Source: MPNP01 sp965215545
GTDB taxonomy: Bacteria; Pseudomonadota; Alphaproteobacteria; Rhodobacterales; Rhodobacteraceae
Direction: 5' to 3'
Assembly: GCA_965215545.1 (NCBI GenBank)
Contig: OZ244066.1
Span: forward strand, 1,178,001-1,242,000
Length of the DNA stretch: 64,000 nt
The notes under the pieces were generated by a model that saw nothing but the letters and a program-made list of their open reading frames with translations, searched no databases and was not told where the DNA came from. The position numbers and the translations under genes are program-made. Shown in pieces: positions 1-8,863 of this stretch (within the stretch, counting starts at the first letter, position 1; every line of letters starts with the position of its first letter).

Positions 1-811
1 GGGCTGTGTGGGGTGGACACAGGAGGTCAAAACGGCCCTGGACGATGATGCCCGGAATGGCGGCGATTGTCGGCATGTTGGCAAGAATCGTGGTCTGCGG
101 GTCGAGGAAGCCGCCGTGCACGAAGTAGTGGGTTTCGATGCGGGCGATGGTTCGGGCATAGGCCCTGGGCACGGTCTTGATGAGATCGGTCCGCTCGTTC
201 GAGGCGAGCTGACTTTCCCAGGTCATCCATGCCTGGCCAAACCTGTGCTCCGTCTCATCGTCGCCACAGAACATCCGCTGGTGATAGGCCTTGATGAGAT
301 CCTGTCGCTCAGCCGGTGGAATCATGGCTGTAAATTTCTCCCAGGCTTCGGGCCAGAACCGCCCCGCCCCGCCCCCGTAGAACCAGTCGAGCTCCGCGCT
401 GGTCATGAGAAAGATCCCGCGCAGGACCAGTGATCTGACCCTGTCGGGGTGTTGCTGGGCATAGAGCAGGCCCAGGGTGGCACCCCATGAGCCGCCAAAG
501 ACTGCCCATTGTTCGATCCCGAGATGCGTCCGGATGGCTTCGATATCCGCGATCAGATGCCAGGTCGTGTTGGCCGTGACGGAACCGGTGGGTCGCGAGC
601 GTCCACAGCCGCGCTGGTCAAGGAGGATGGTGCGGAATATGCGGGGATTGAAGAGGCGGCGCATATGCGATGAGCATCCAGCCCCGGGACCCCCGTGCAG
701 GACGACGATGGGCCGCCCATCCGGTGTTCCACACTCCTCGAAATAAACGGCATGACCCTGATCAACATCGAGGATGCTCTGGTGGTAGGGTTCGATATGC
801 GGGTAAAGCAT
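1..811 (-). CDS. pip: Proline iminopeptidase, C-terminus cut by window edge
   Basis: An alpha/beta-hydrolase that removes N-terminal proline from peptides. Reading down from the ATG at 811 the protein starts MLYPHIEPY, then shows the oxyanion-hole stretch VLHGGPGAG, DQRGCGRS and the nucleophile elbow GGSWG, the classic order of the S33 prolyl aminopeptidase family. About 270 residues are present where the family has about 315, so the C-terminus, including the catalytic His, lies beyond base 1. The gene is divergent from ubiG. The start is chosen because the family begins just before the LYPxIEPY motif; the upstream Shine-Dalgarno sequence is weak. Confidence 0.9.
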   Translation of the reverse strand, partial: MLYPHIEPYHQSILDVDQGHAVYFEECGTPDGRPIVVLHGGPGAGCSSHMRRLFNPRIFRTILLDQRGCGRSRPTGSVTANTTWHLIADIEAIRTHLGIEQWAVFGGSWGATLGLLYAQQHPDRVRSLVLRGIFLMTSAELDWFYGGGAGRFWPEAWEKFTAMIPPAERQDLIKAYHQRMFCGDDETEHRFGQAWMTWESQLASNERTDLIKTVPRAYARTIARIETHYFVHGGFLDPQTTILANMPTIAAIPGIIVQGRFDLLCPPHTA

Positions 812-904
812 GTCCTGACGGACAATTCCTGTCTGGTTCGGATCCACAGGACCAGATTATCGGTTTTGCCAGGCGGAGGGAAACCCGCAGCGGGAAGGAG
901 TGGC

Positions 905-1732
905 ATGATCAGCACACAGAGTGGAACGGTTGATGATCGGGAAGTTGCCAAGTTCGAGGCCATGGCCGAGGAATGGTGGGATCCCCGTGGCAAGTTCAAG
1001 CCCCTGCACCGGATGAACCCGGTCCGGCTTGATTACATTCTGGACCAGATCGACTTCGAGTTCGGCATAGAGCGGGCGCAAAGGACACCACTTGCGGGGC
1101 TTGAGATTCTCGACATGGGATGCGGTGGAGGCCTGTTGTCCGAGCCCCTGGCCCGTCTCGGTGCCACAGTGACAGGGACGGATGTCTCGGGTCTCAATGT
1201 CCGGATCGCCACTTCCCATGCCGAGCAGTCGCAACTTGCGATCACCTACAGGGAAGCGAGCGCCGAGATGCTTGCCGCCGAACAGCGGGACTTCGACGTT
1301 GTCCTCTGCATGGAAGTGATTGAGCATGTCATGGATCCCGGGGCCTTCATGGCCTGTTGTGCCTGCCTCGTCCGTCCCGGTGGTCTGCTGATCGTCTCCA
1401 CGATCAACCGGAATGCCAAAAGCTATCTGCTGGCGATTGTGGGAGCCGAATATGTCCTGCGCTGGCTGCCGATCGGCACCCATGACTGGAACCGGTTCAT
1501 CAAGCCCCGGGAACTTGAGGAGCTTGCGGCCAGTGTGGCGCTGGAGTGCGTTGACCAGAAGGGGTTCGTCTACAATCCCCTGCGGGATGAATGGATGCGT
1601 TCCGCCACCGATCTGGATGTCAATTACGTCATGGCCTGTCGGCAGCCCAGGCCCATCGCCGTCGATCAGTCTGGCCAGCGGGCGGATGGACAGCGGATTG
1701 GGGACGTTCCGGAGGCGCATGATGGTCGGTAA
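905..1732 (+). CDS. ubiG: Ubiquinone biosynthesis O-methyltransferase UbiG
   Basis: Class I SAM methyltransferase catalysing both O-methylation steps of ubiquinone synthesis. The ATG at 905 follows AAGGAG with good spacing. The 275-residue protein shows FEAMAEEWWDPRGKFKPLH near its N-terminus, a UbiG hallmark, then SAM motif I LDMGCGGGLLSEPLA around residue 70, the acidic GTD of motif II, and VLCMEVIEHV. Its length is a little above the usual 240-250. The last bases overlap the start of the next gene, so the two are likely co-translated. A longer in-frame start at 695 exists, but it would run over the divergent pip start and has no similar ribosome site. Confidence 0.95.
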   Translation: MISTQSGTVDDREVAKFEAMAEEWWDPRGKFKPLHRMNPVRLDYILDQIDFEFGIERAQRTPLAGLEILDMGCGGGLLSEPLARLGATVTGTDVSGLNVRIATSHAEQSQLAITYREASAEMLAAEQRDFDVVLCMEVIEHVMDPGAFMACCACLVRPGGLLIVSTINRNAKSYLLAIVGAEYVLRWLPIGTHDWNRFIKPRELEELAASVALECVDQKGFVYNPLRDEWMRSATDLDVNYVMACRQPRPIAVDQSGQRADGQRIGDVPEAHDGR

Positions 1733-2489
1733 TGGTGCACAAGTTCCTGTGCGGCAACTTGTCGATCGCACGGCACTCATGGCGCACCGCCGTCGGGCCA
1801 GCCAGCAACTGTTCACCAATGGTCTCTATGTGCAGGTGGCAGGTGAACTGAAAGACCGTCTTGCGGAGCTTGATCAGCCTGCAAGAGCCGCCATGGCCGT
1901 GGTCAGTGGGCAGCCAGGATTCTGGAGCCATGTGTTCAGCCAGGCCGCGCATGTCACCGATGAGGATGTTCTGGCCCTGGTGCCCGGCAGCCAGGATGTG
2001 ATCCTGCACTGCATGGCCCTGCACTGGGCCAATGATCCCGTGGGCCAATTGATCCAGTGCCGTCTGGCCCTCAAACCTGGTGGGGTGTTTCTGGGCGTCC
2101 TGTGGGGCGGTGACACGCTGAGCGAACTCCGACAGTCCATCATGACTGCCGAGATGCGTATCCAGGACGGTATCAGCCCCCGGGTCCTGCCGATGGCCGA
2201 TGTCCGGGCCCTCGGCGATCTCCTGCCGCGCGCCGGTCTGGTGCGGAGTGTGGCCGATCGGTTTGCGATCAGGAAATCCTATGCCACGGTCCGGGATCTC
2301 ATGCATGAGTTGCGGTCGCTTGGCGAGACGAATGCCATGCAGGACCGGATCAGGAGATTCAGCCGCCGCCGCCTGTTCAGTGACCTCGAAACACTCTACC
2401 ATGATCAGTTCGCGGACCGGGAGGATCGCATTCCGGTCACATTCGAATGGATCTATCTGACCGGCTGGCGGGGATCTGCATCCGACTGA
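1719..2489 (+). CDS. NDUFAF5-like (complex I assembly factor type) methyltransferase family protein
   Basis: A 256-residue protein resembling alphaproteobacterial homologues of NDUFAF5, a SAM-dependent protein tied to respiratory complex I assembly. Visible family features are the basic N-terminal LVDRTALMAHRRRASQ segment, LHWANDP in mid-protein, LALKPGGVFLGVLWGG and the C-terminal TFEWIYLTGW. SAM motif I is degenerate: where DLGxGxG is expected the protein reads AVVSGQPGF, so canonical SAM binding is doubtful. Two ATGs (1719, 1722) follow GGAGG at 1711; 1722 has the better spacing. The start overlaps the ubiG stop by about 12 bases, which implies coupling. The family call is by eye. Confidence 0.75.
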   Translation: MMVGNGAQVPVRQLVDRTALMAHRRRASQQLFTNGLYVQVAGELKDRLAELDQPARAAMAVVSGQPGFWSHVFSQAAHVTDEDVLALVPGSQDVILHCMALHWANDPVGQLIQCRLALKPGGVFLGVLWGGDTLSELRQSIMTAEMRIQDGISPRVLPMADVRALGDLLPRAGLVRSVADRFAIRKSYATVRDLMHELRSLGETNAMQDRIRRFSRRRLFSDLETLYHDQFADREDRIPVTFEWIYLTGWRGSASD

Positions 2490-2554
2490 GGGGAGATTGA
2501 TGTGATTGATCGAGATCAGTGCGCACCTCTGCAACCGCGCCGATGGGAGCGGTC

Positions 2555-3598
2555 ATGACGGAAATTGATCACAAACCGGCCGGTCATCCGGTCCTGCCGA
2601 AGACCAAACTCGGCGTCCTGATCTCCAATCTCGGGACTCCCGACGGGTACGGCTATTTTGCCATGCGGCGCTATCTGTCCCAATTCCTGTCGGATCGGCG
2701 TGTGATCGACTACTCGCCGCTGTTCTGGCAGCCACTGTTGCAACTGGTCATTCTGTCGAAACGTCCACTGACTTCCGGTGCGGCCTACCGCTCGATCTGG
2801 AACCGGGAGCGGAATGAAAGCCCGCTGCGGACGATCACGCGCACGCAGTGCGACAAATTGCGTGACCGCCTCGAGCGGCACATGCCCGGAGCGGTCTGTG
2901 TCTCGTATGGCATGCGTTACGGCTCCCCCTCGATCCCCTCGCGGGTTGAAGAGATGATCGAGAACGGGTGTCGCCGGATCCTCTTCATGCCCCTCTATCC
3001 ACAGTATTCCGCCACGACGACGGCCACATCCGTCGACGAGCTCAATCGCACCCTGGCCGGCATCCGGTGGCAACCCACGGTGCGCACGGTCATGTCCTAT
3101 GGCGATCATCCCGCCCACATCGAGGCCTTGCGGCAATCTGTCCTGGGCCATTATGAGACCCTTGATTTTGAACCCCAGCGACTGTTGCTGAGCTTTCATG
3201 GCCTGCCTCAACGCTATCTTGAACTGGGTGATCCCTACCACTGCCAATGTCAGAAAACCGCCCGCCTGCTCCGCGAAAGCCTGAACTGGCCGGAGACTGC
3301 ACTGCAGACCTGTTTCCAGTCGCTCTTTGGCAAGGAAGAGTGGCTGCAGCCCTATACAGTGAAGACGGTTGCGCAACTCCCGGCAGAGGGCATTGTGGAT
3401 ATCGCCATGATGGCACCCGGGTTTTCCTCCGACTGCGTCGAAACCCTCGAGGAAATCCAGGACGAGATCAAGGAAGCCTTCATCGAGGCTGGCGGCCGGA
3501 ACTTTTCCTACATCCCCTGCCTCAACGACACCGAGGCCCACATCGACATGATGGAAACGATCATCCTCGAGAACCTGGCTGGCTGGTTCAATCCCTGA
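2555..3598 (+). CDS. hemH: Ferrochelatase
   Basis: Inserts ferrous iron into protoporphyrin IX, the last step of heme synthesis. The protein has the N-terminal KLGVLISNLGTPD, PLRTITRTQ, SYGMRYGSPSI, FMPLYPQYS and the active-site SFHGLPQRYLELGDPYHCQC around residue 215, followed by the C-terminal PGFSSDCVETLEEI. All are ferrochelatase signatures; the length of 347 residues is normal. ATG 2555 is preferred because GGGAGC lies just upstream; in-frame ATG 2543 and GTG 2519 are alternatives. It follows the NDUFAF5-like gene and converges on mutT. The HemJ encoded near 55 kb would supply its substrate. Confidence 0.96.
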   Translation: MTEIDHKPAGHPVLPKTKLGVLISNLGTPDGYGYFAMRRYLSQFLSDRRVIDYSPLFWQPLLQLVILSKRPLTSGAAYRSIWNRERNESPLRTITRTQCDKLRDRLERHMPGAVCVSYGMRYGSPSIPSRVEEMIENGCRRILFMPLYPQYSATTTATSVDELNRTLAGIRWQPTVRTVMSYGDHPAHIEALRQSVLGHYETLDFEPQRLLLSFHGLPQRYLELGDPYHCQCQKTARLLRESLNWPETALQTCFQSLFGKEEWLQPYTVKTVAQLPAEGIVDIAMMAPGFSSDCVETLEEIQDEIKEAFIEAGGRNFSYIPCLNDTEAHIDMMETIILENLAGWFNP

Positions 3599-3617
3599 TC
3601 AGGGACCAGAAGACGGC

Positions 3618-4013
3618 TCATAGCCAGTCACGCAACGCTGCAACCAGCGGTCCGTTCGCCGCTGGCATCGGGCACTCGGCCAGTTGCCGGGACTGGACCC
3701 ACTTGAGGGCCGTATGCTCGATTGCCACCGGGTTGCCGGTCCACTTGCGGCAGGCAAACAGGGGCATCAGGAGGTGGGTCTCGCCGTAGTCATGGCTCGC
3801 GAAGGTGAGGGGGGCAAGGCAACTGTCCCAGGTTGCAACGCCCAACTCTTCGGACATTTCACGCATCAGGGCCGCCTCCGGAGTCTCCCCTGGCTCGACC
3901 TTGCCCCCGGGAAACTCCCACAGCCCTGCATGGGCCCTGCCCTTGGGCCTCTGGGCCAACAGCACCCGGTTGTCCCGGTCGATCATGGCCACAGCCACGA
4001 CGAGGACCAGCAT
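3618..4013 (-). CDS. mutT: MutT-type Nudix hydrolase (8-oxo-dGTP diphosphatase family)
   Basis: A 131-residue Nudix enzyme expected to sanitise oxidised nucleotides. The Nudix box is complete: GGKVEPGETPEAALMREM followed by SEELGV (G-x5-E-x7-RE-x2-EE-x-G pattern), preceded by VLLAQRPKGRAHAGLWEFP, which is typical of MutT. Its ATG shares one base with the argJ stop (TGATG), a translational-coupling junction, and argJ-mutT is a common alphaproteobacterial pair. It converges on hemH with 19 bases between the two stops. Confidence 0.93.
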   Translation of the reverse strand: MLVLVVAVAMIDRDNRVLLAQRPKGRAHAGLWEFPGGKVEPGETPEAALMREMSEELGVATWDSCLAPLTFASHDYGETHLLMPLFACRKWTGNPVAIEHTALKWVQSRQLAECPMPAANGPLVAALRDWL

Positions 4014-5347
4014 CAGGATCGGTAGTCCGCATTGATGGCGATGTATTGATGGGTGAAGTCACAGGTCCAGATCCGGGCCCTGCTCCGTCCCAGACCAAGA
4101 TCGACCGCGATCGTGATCCGGTCCCCCTGCATGTAGCCGGCAACCGCATCCTCGTCATACCCCCTGGCCACCTGCCCCTTCTCGGCAACACAGAAGGCGC
4201 CAAAACGGATTGTCAGGCGGTCACGGTCCGCCATCGCTCCCGCCTTGCCGACCGCCATCACCACCCGGCCCCAGTTGGGGTCCTCACCCGCCACGGCTGT
4301 CTTGACCAGAGGCGAATTGGCAATCGACCGGGCCACCCGGTCGGCGTCCCCCGCATCCTTGGCCCCCGTCACCTCGACAGTCACAAACTTGGTGGCTCCT
4401 TCGCCATCGCACACAATCTGGTGGGCCAGGTTGGTCATCACCTCGGCCAGGGCATCCCCGAATCGGACACAGGCCGGATCTGCCGCATCCGATATCCGAT
4501 CCATCCGGCCACCGCCTGTCGCCACCACCAGCACCATATCCGATGTCGATGTGTCACTGTCGACCGTGATGCAGTTGAAGGTCTCCCGGTTGATCCGGGT
4601 CACGAGGGATTGCAGGAGATCCTGCTCGATGGCTGCATCCGTGAACACAAAAGCCAGCATTGTCGCCATGTCCGGAGCAATCATTCCCGAACCCTTGGCG
4701 ATGCCAACCACATTGACAACATTTCCACCGACGGAAAATGAGGCACTGGCCCCCTTGGGATAGGTGTCGGTTGTGGTGATGGCCCGGGCTGCTTCCCCGA
4801 TGCCTCCCGGGGCCTGGTCCCGGGCCAGTCCGTCCAGAATGGCCTCGATGCGTGCGTGGGGCAATGCTTCCCCGATGACGCCGGTTGACGCCGTGAACAC
4901 TGATGCCGGCGGCACCCCGAAGACACTTCCGGCCCGCGCGGCAATCCGCCGCACGGCTCTTGCGCCACCGTGGCCCGTGAAGGCATTGGCATTGCCCGAA
5001 TTGACCACGATCAGCAGGCCATCCTTGCAGGCCCTGCCCGCCAGATCAGCCAGTTTGCCCTCACAGTCGATGATCGATGGTGACCGCGTGGCCGATTGGG
5101 TGAACACGCCGGCAATCGTGGCACCGGGCTGGATCTGGGCAGTCATGACATCGGTCCGGCCCCGGTAGCGGACACCGGCTGCCCCGGCGGCGAAGGTGAC
5201 GCCTTCAATGGCCACCAACTCCGGAAACCCCCCCTCCGGTGCGAGAGGCGAGACCGTCCGACCCGCCGACCGTTGCCCTTGCAGGGATGCCACTTCGGCC
5301 TCGAGGTGTCGGATGCGCTCGCGCAGCGCGTCAATCGAATCAGTCAT
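4013..5347 (-). CDS. argJ: Glutamate N-acetyltransferase / ornithine acetyltransferase ArgJ with N-terminal coiled-coil extension
   Basis: Enzyme of the cyclic arginine pathway that moves the acetyl group of N-acetylornithine to glutamate. It is an N-terminal nucleophile protein that self-cleaves before the Thr in APDMATMLAF, near residue 227. The family start, TVSPLAPxxFPELxAIEGVxFA, appears only at about residue 35. Before it lies an extra helix, SIDALRERIRHLEAEVASLQ, with heptad-like spacing, which is unusual. ATG 5347 follows GAGG at good spacing; an in-frame GTG at 5359 is less likely. It sits 27 bases after the methyltransferase-HNH gene and is fused by stop/start overlap to mutT. Confidence 0.95.
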   Translation of the reverse strand: MTDSIDALRERIRHLEAEVASLQGQRSAGRTVSPLAPEGGFPELVAIEGVTFAAGAAGVRYRGRTDVMTAQIQPGATIAGVFTQSATRSPSIIDCEGKLADLAGRACKDGLLIVVNSGNANAFTGHGGARAVRRIAARAGSVFGVPPASVFTASTGVIGEALPHARIEAILDGLARDQAPGGIGEAARAITTTDTYPKGASASFSVGGNVVNVVGIAKGSGMIAPDMATMLAFVFTDAAIEQDLLQSLVTRINRETFNCITVDSDTSTSDMVLVVATGGGRMDRISDAADPACVRFGDALAEVMTNLAHQIVCDGEGATKFVTVEVTGAKDAGDADRVARSIANSPLVKTAVAGEDPNWGRVVMAVGKAGAMADRDRLTIRFGAFCVAEKGQVARGYDEDAVAGYMQGDRITIAVDLGLGRSRARIWTCDFTHQYIAINADYRS

Positions 5348-5374
5348 GGCAATCCTCACATCCTGTTGTGGTCA

Positions 5375-7081
5375 TCACGGACCCTGCCACTCGGGAACCT
5401 GTTGATCGAACTTCAGCCGTCGCCGCTGGAAGCGCAGCGCATCGAAAATGTCATCGGGATTGCGTTCCCCCGGTCTCGCACTTGGCAGGCTGGCTTGTGC
5501 CTCAAGCCAGAAACGGTCCGTCATTGCCCCATCATAGGCTGTCTTCCACCAATCAAGCACCCGGTCACGGGCCTCACACAGCACGTCATCAGCCGGCAGT
5601 CTGGCGCTCTTTTTGCTGTTGACGCTCCTCTGGCTCGGCATGAGATTCCACAGATCCCCACACGGCCAGATGGACCAGGGCAGGCAATGGTCGATGGCCA
5701 GACTCCTGCTGGTCAGGCGACGGCCACTCCAGGTGCAGTAGAGTCTCTCTGTCTGCAGGAGAGTCCGGGCACGGCCCCTGGCAATCCCCACGTCACGGCT
5801 TGGATCATCCCATGTCATGCAACGATGGATCGTGGCGGGATCGACAGACCGGTCCTGTCTCCTCGCATAGGCCTGGATCAGGCCACTCCATTCGGCGATG
5901 ATGGCCGGTTCAATCCAGGCATCAAACCGGCGCAGTGTTGCCCAGAGATGATGCGGTATCCACATTTCGCCAAAACCGAGAAGATAGGGATGATCCAGTG
6001 ACACCGGATCCGGCATCCGCTGGCTTCCCCGTTCCCTCCGGACAGGAAAGACAGGGCTCCCATTGGGATATGTGGTAAATCGGGCCGGCATGGTGGCAAT
6101 CGTCCCGACGGCATCCCCGAGAGCCCGATGCAGGCTGGCTGCCCGATCGCCACCAAACCTCATGCCAATGCGCAGATCATGGGCGGACACCAGGGTGTCA
6201 AGGCGCTGATAGGCCTCCTTGACAAAGCCCAGATTCTGCAGTCCGATGTGGGTTGGGTTCTGGGGCAGGTCAGCTGCCAGCAGGGGCTTGAAGAGGCGCA
6301 GCCAGATCAGGCCCACGAGGCCAAGGGGAACGGAAACCGACTCTTCATCGGCCTCGATGGCCATGCCTGCGGCCCCATCGGCAATGCGACACAGGGTGCG
6401 GAGCAAGGCGAGCTTGTAGGTGGAGCTCTTGCTGTCATTCAGGATGATGTGACGCAACAGGGGCAGGGCCCCGGATCCATCATCGGGCAGTTGGATGGCA
6501 ACCTGCCGCCATGTCACATCCCGACGCCCGAGGAGATCGTCGGATCGGTCCTGCCGGACGAGGTAGGCACCGTGCCCCCGCGCCAGCGTCTCGAGCTCAT
6601 GGACGGAGACCGGATGGAACCCTCGTTCCGGGTCCGGCGGTCCCATCCGGAGCGTCATGGCCACCAGGCCACCAGGTCTGAGGAGGTTGATCAGCTTGCG
6701 AAAGGCCCGATGCCGGTCGCCCTCCCGCACATGCATCCAGACGGCATTGAGCAGGATGACATCGAAGGCCATGCCGTGGCGGGTGATGGTTTCGAGTCCG
6801 GGCAGTCGATCATTGATCCATTGGATTGGCCTGTCGCCATGGCATCGACGACCGGCATCGCGGAGGGCGGCCGAGGGCTCCACGGCAACGACATCATGGC
6901 CAAGGGATGCCAGCCAGGCGGCATCCCGACCGGTGCCGGCACCGATATCGAGCACGGTCGCAGGTTGTGTGGGCAGGCAATCAATGAGCCATCGATTGAC
7001 GTCTGCGGCACGGAGGGATTCATAAGGCCCGGCCACCTCGTCGCCATGGGCGTCGTACCAGGCGATCGGATCACGGTTCAT
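5375..7081 (-). CDS. SAM-dependent methyltransferase fused to an HNH endonuclease-like domain
   Basis: A 568-residue two-domain protein. The N-terminal third is a class I methyltransferase: ATVLDIGAGTGRDAAWLAS (motif I, around residue 42), VVAVEPS (motif II) and LINLLRPGGLVAMTLRMG. A middle helical part contains LNDSKSSTYKLALLRTLCRI. The C-terminus has an HNH-like centre around residue 463: AIDHCLPWSIW, then DLWNLMPS and NSKKSARLP, matching the DH-xxPW / NLxPS / NxxKS pattern of HNH nucleases. Substrate unknown; it could modify and cut nucleic acid, or act in defence. Start taken at the Met before NRDPIAWYDAHGDE; the ORF is open to 7198, overlapping the upstream permease. Domain calls are firm, function is not. 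Confidence 0.75.
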   Translation of the reverse strand: MNRDPIAWYDAHGDEVAGPYESLRAADVNRWLIDCLPTQPATVLDIGAGTGRDAAWLASLGHDVVAVEPSAALRDAGRRCHGDRPIQWINDRLPGLETITRHGMAFDVILLNAVWMHVREGDRHRAFRKLINLLRPGGLVAMTLRMGPPDPERGFHPVSVHELETLARGHGAYLVRQDRSDDLLGRRDVTWRQVAIQLPDDGSGALPLLRHIILNDSKSSTYKLALLRTLCRIADGAAGMAIEADEESVSVPLGLVGLIWLRLFKPLLAADLPQNPTHIGLQNLGFVKEAYQRLDTLVSAHDLRIGMRFGGDRAASLHRALGDAVGTIATMPARFTTYPNGSPVFPVRRERGSQRMPDPVSLDHPYLLGFGEMWIPHHLWATLRRFDAWIEPAIIAEWSGLIQAYARRQDRSVDPATIHRCMTWDDPSRDVGIARGRARTLLQTERLYCTWSGRRLTSRSLAIDHCLPWSIWPCGDLWNLMPSQRSVNSKKSARLPADDVLCEARDRVLDWWKTAYDGAMTDRFWLEAQASLPSARPGERNPDDIFDALRFQRRRLKFDQQVPEWQGP

Positions 7082-7176
7082 CCGACCGGGTCCACCGCCA
7101 GGGACTGCGATTTCACCGACCTCCGCCCAAAGCCCCTTTTCCGTGTGGCGCTGCCAGTCTCGATCATCGGATTCCC

Positions 7177-8244
7177 TTACCGCGTGTTGTGGAACCAACG
7201 GGAGACAATACCATTGATTCCCACGGTAAACAGGATTCGCAACAGGTGATGCAGCACCACGATCAGGGGATTGATGCCGAGACTGAGGGCAATCAGCCCC
7301 ATCTCGACGGCCCCGCCGGGTGCAAAGCAGATCAGCAGGGTGCCAATGGCCAGATCAACACTGCGGCTGAGGAGGATGGCAAAGAGGAAGGCCGTCAGGA
7401 GCGCCACGGTGACGGTGACCACGCCCAGGCCAAAGATCCGGGCCATGGTCCTGCCGGGCAGTCCCGTGAACATGGCCCCAAGCCCGAGACCAATGATCAG
7501 CTGGGCGGAATTGAAAAGCCAGTCCGGGCTGGTGAGTGCCACCCAGCCCCCGGCATGGAGGATGCAGCTGAGGACCAGCGGCCCCATCAGATGGCCGGCC
7601 GGGAGATGGATGAATCGGGCCACCAGGATTCCACTCCCAACGAGGACGATCCACTTCAGGCCCATCAGGAGACCGAACTCCTGCGGCCCGTAGGACTCCC
7701 CTGCGCCACTGCCGACGGGCTCACCCGAAAAGAGGAAGAAGGACAGTGGGACAACGAGAACGATGATGACCACCCGGCTGCAGTGCTGCACGATCAGGAT
7801 GCGGGTGTCGGCCCCGGCGTCCTGGCCAAGGGCGATGGCTTCGACGAGACCCCCTGGCATGGCACAGAAGTAGGCCGTGGGGTGGTCATAGTTCCCGAGA
7901 TGACGGAAGAAGAGATAGCCCAGGACCTGCATGAGGATGACATAGATGATCATGGCGGTGACCGAGGGCCACAGGGATGGCAGGATGGGCAGAATCTCCG
8001 GGGTGAAACTGGCCCCGATCATGACTCCGATGACCGCCATGGCCAATTTCCGCACGAAGGGTGGGAAGGCGACAGTGCGTCCCTGCCGATTGGCATACAG
8101 GACCGAATGGAGTGCCGTCACCAGGAGGGTGCCCATCAGATAGGGCATCGGCAGGCCCGTGGTGGCAAAGACCCAACCCAGGATCAATCCGGCCATGGCC
8201 AGCCCGGCGATCTCCACAACCCCACCCATCCCGCAACGTGTCAT
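7177..8244 (-). CDS. AbrB-family (PF05145) integral membrane protein, putative transporter
   Basis: A 355-residue hydrophobic protein made of two similar halves, each containing a PGG turn: YFCAMPGGLVEAI near residue 128 and ICFAPGGAVEMGLIALS near residue 305. This internal duplication with about ten membrane segments is the pattern of the AbrB/YkjA-type permease family, sometimes mislabelled ammonia monooxygenase. The substrate is unknown. The ATG at 8244 lies 28 bases after the nitroreductase stop, so the genes probably share a transcript. It is unrelated to the Bacillus AbrB DNA-binding regulator despite the family name. Confidence 0.85.
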   Translation of the reverse strand: MTRCGMGGVVEIAGLAMAGLILGWVFATTGLPMPYLMGTLLVTALHSVLYANRQGRTVAFPPFVRKLAMAVIGVMIGASFTPEILPILPSLWPSVTAMIIYVILMQVLGYLFFRHLGNYDHPTAYFCAMPGGLVEAIALGQDAGADTRILIVQHCSRVVIIVLVVPLSFFLFSGEPVGSGAGESYGPQEFGLLMGLKWIVLVGSGILVARFIHLPAGHLMGPLVLSCILHAGGWVALTSPDWLFNSAQLIIGLGLGAMFTGLPGRTMARIFGLGVVTVTVALLTAFLFAILLSRSVDLAIGTLLICFAPGGAVEMGLIALSLGINPLIVVLHHLLRILFTVGINGIVSRWFHNTR

Positions 8245-8272
8245 CGCTCAGCCCACCAGGAAGCCCCCGAGG

Positions 8273-8863
8273 TCATGTCACCCGGCAGGCATCATCAAAG
8301 GCCAGGCTTGCCCCACGCGGGTGGAGGCCCGCATCGGTGCCATAGCCGAGATTGACCAGAAAGTTCGACCGCCAACTGGACTGGGCGAAGAACAGAGCAT
8401 CGAGTTTGGCATTGTCGAAGCCTGACATGGGACCGCAGTCGAGTCCACAAAGCCGGGCAGCGATCATGAAGATGCCTCCCTGGATGGATGAATTGCGCAG
8501 GACAAACTGCTCCAGGGCTGCCTGCGGCATGGTCTCGAATCCCGTCGGGCTGCCCATGTGGGGCGCCAGGAGGGGCATCTGGCGATAGAACTCGAGGTCA
8601 TGGGCAATGATGGCGGTCACGGGCGCGGAACGGGTCTTGTCCACATTGCCCGGTGCCAAGGCCCGAATGACCTTCTCCCTCGCCGCCTCGGACCGGGCAA
8701 AGACGATCCGCATCGGGCATGTGTTGTTCGATGTGGGCGCCAGCGCGGCCAGGGCATACACCTGCCGCAACGTCCCGTCATCCACCGTGCGGTCACTGAA
8801 GAACTTGCAGGACCGTGCCTTGCCAAACAGTTGATCGATGGCCTTCTGATCCAGTGTGTTCAT
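8273..8863 (-). CDS. rutE: Malonic semialdehyde reductase RutE-like nitroreductase
   Basis: A 196-residue FMN-dependent nitroreductase-family protein of the HadB/RutE group, which reduces malonic semialdehyde in pyrimidine breakdown. It has an N-terminal helix with ARSCKFFSDRTVDDGTLRQVY, then the FMN-binding APTSNNTCPMR, and a C-terminal LVNLGYGTDAGLHPRG. The ATG follows GGGAGAC at normal spacing. No other rut gene is visible nearby, so the physiological substrate is uncertain; the RutE label is by sequence pattern only. It is the first gene of the minus-strand run down to mutT. Confidence 0.82.
   Translation of the reverse strand: MNTLDQKAIDQLFGKARSCKFFSDRTVDDGTLRQVYALAALAPTSNNTCPMRIVFARSEAAREKVIRALAPGNVDKTRSAPVTAIIAHDLEFYRQMPLLAPHMGSPTGFETMPQAALEQFVLRNSSIQGGIFMIAARLCGLDCGPMSGFDNAKLDALFFAQSSWRSNFLVNLGYGTDAGLHPRGASLAFDDACRVT

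Noticed and set aside
3592..3605. TCCCTGATCAGGGA palindrome at the hemH stop, as a terminator or operator
   Set aside because: A perfect 14-base palindrome but without T tract and partly coding; no independent support for a function.
7189..8355. 388-codon plus ORF opposite the AbrB-type permease
   Set aside because: Highly charged His/Gly/Asp/Glu-rich translation typical of the antisense of a GC-rich membrane gene.
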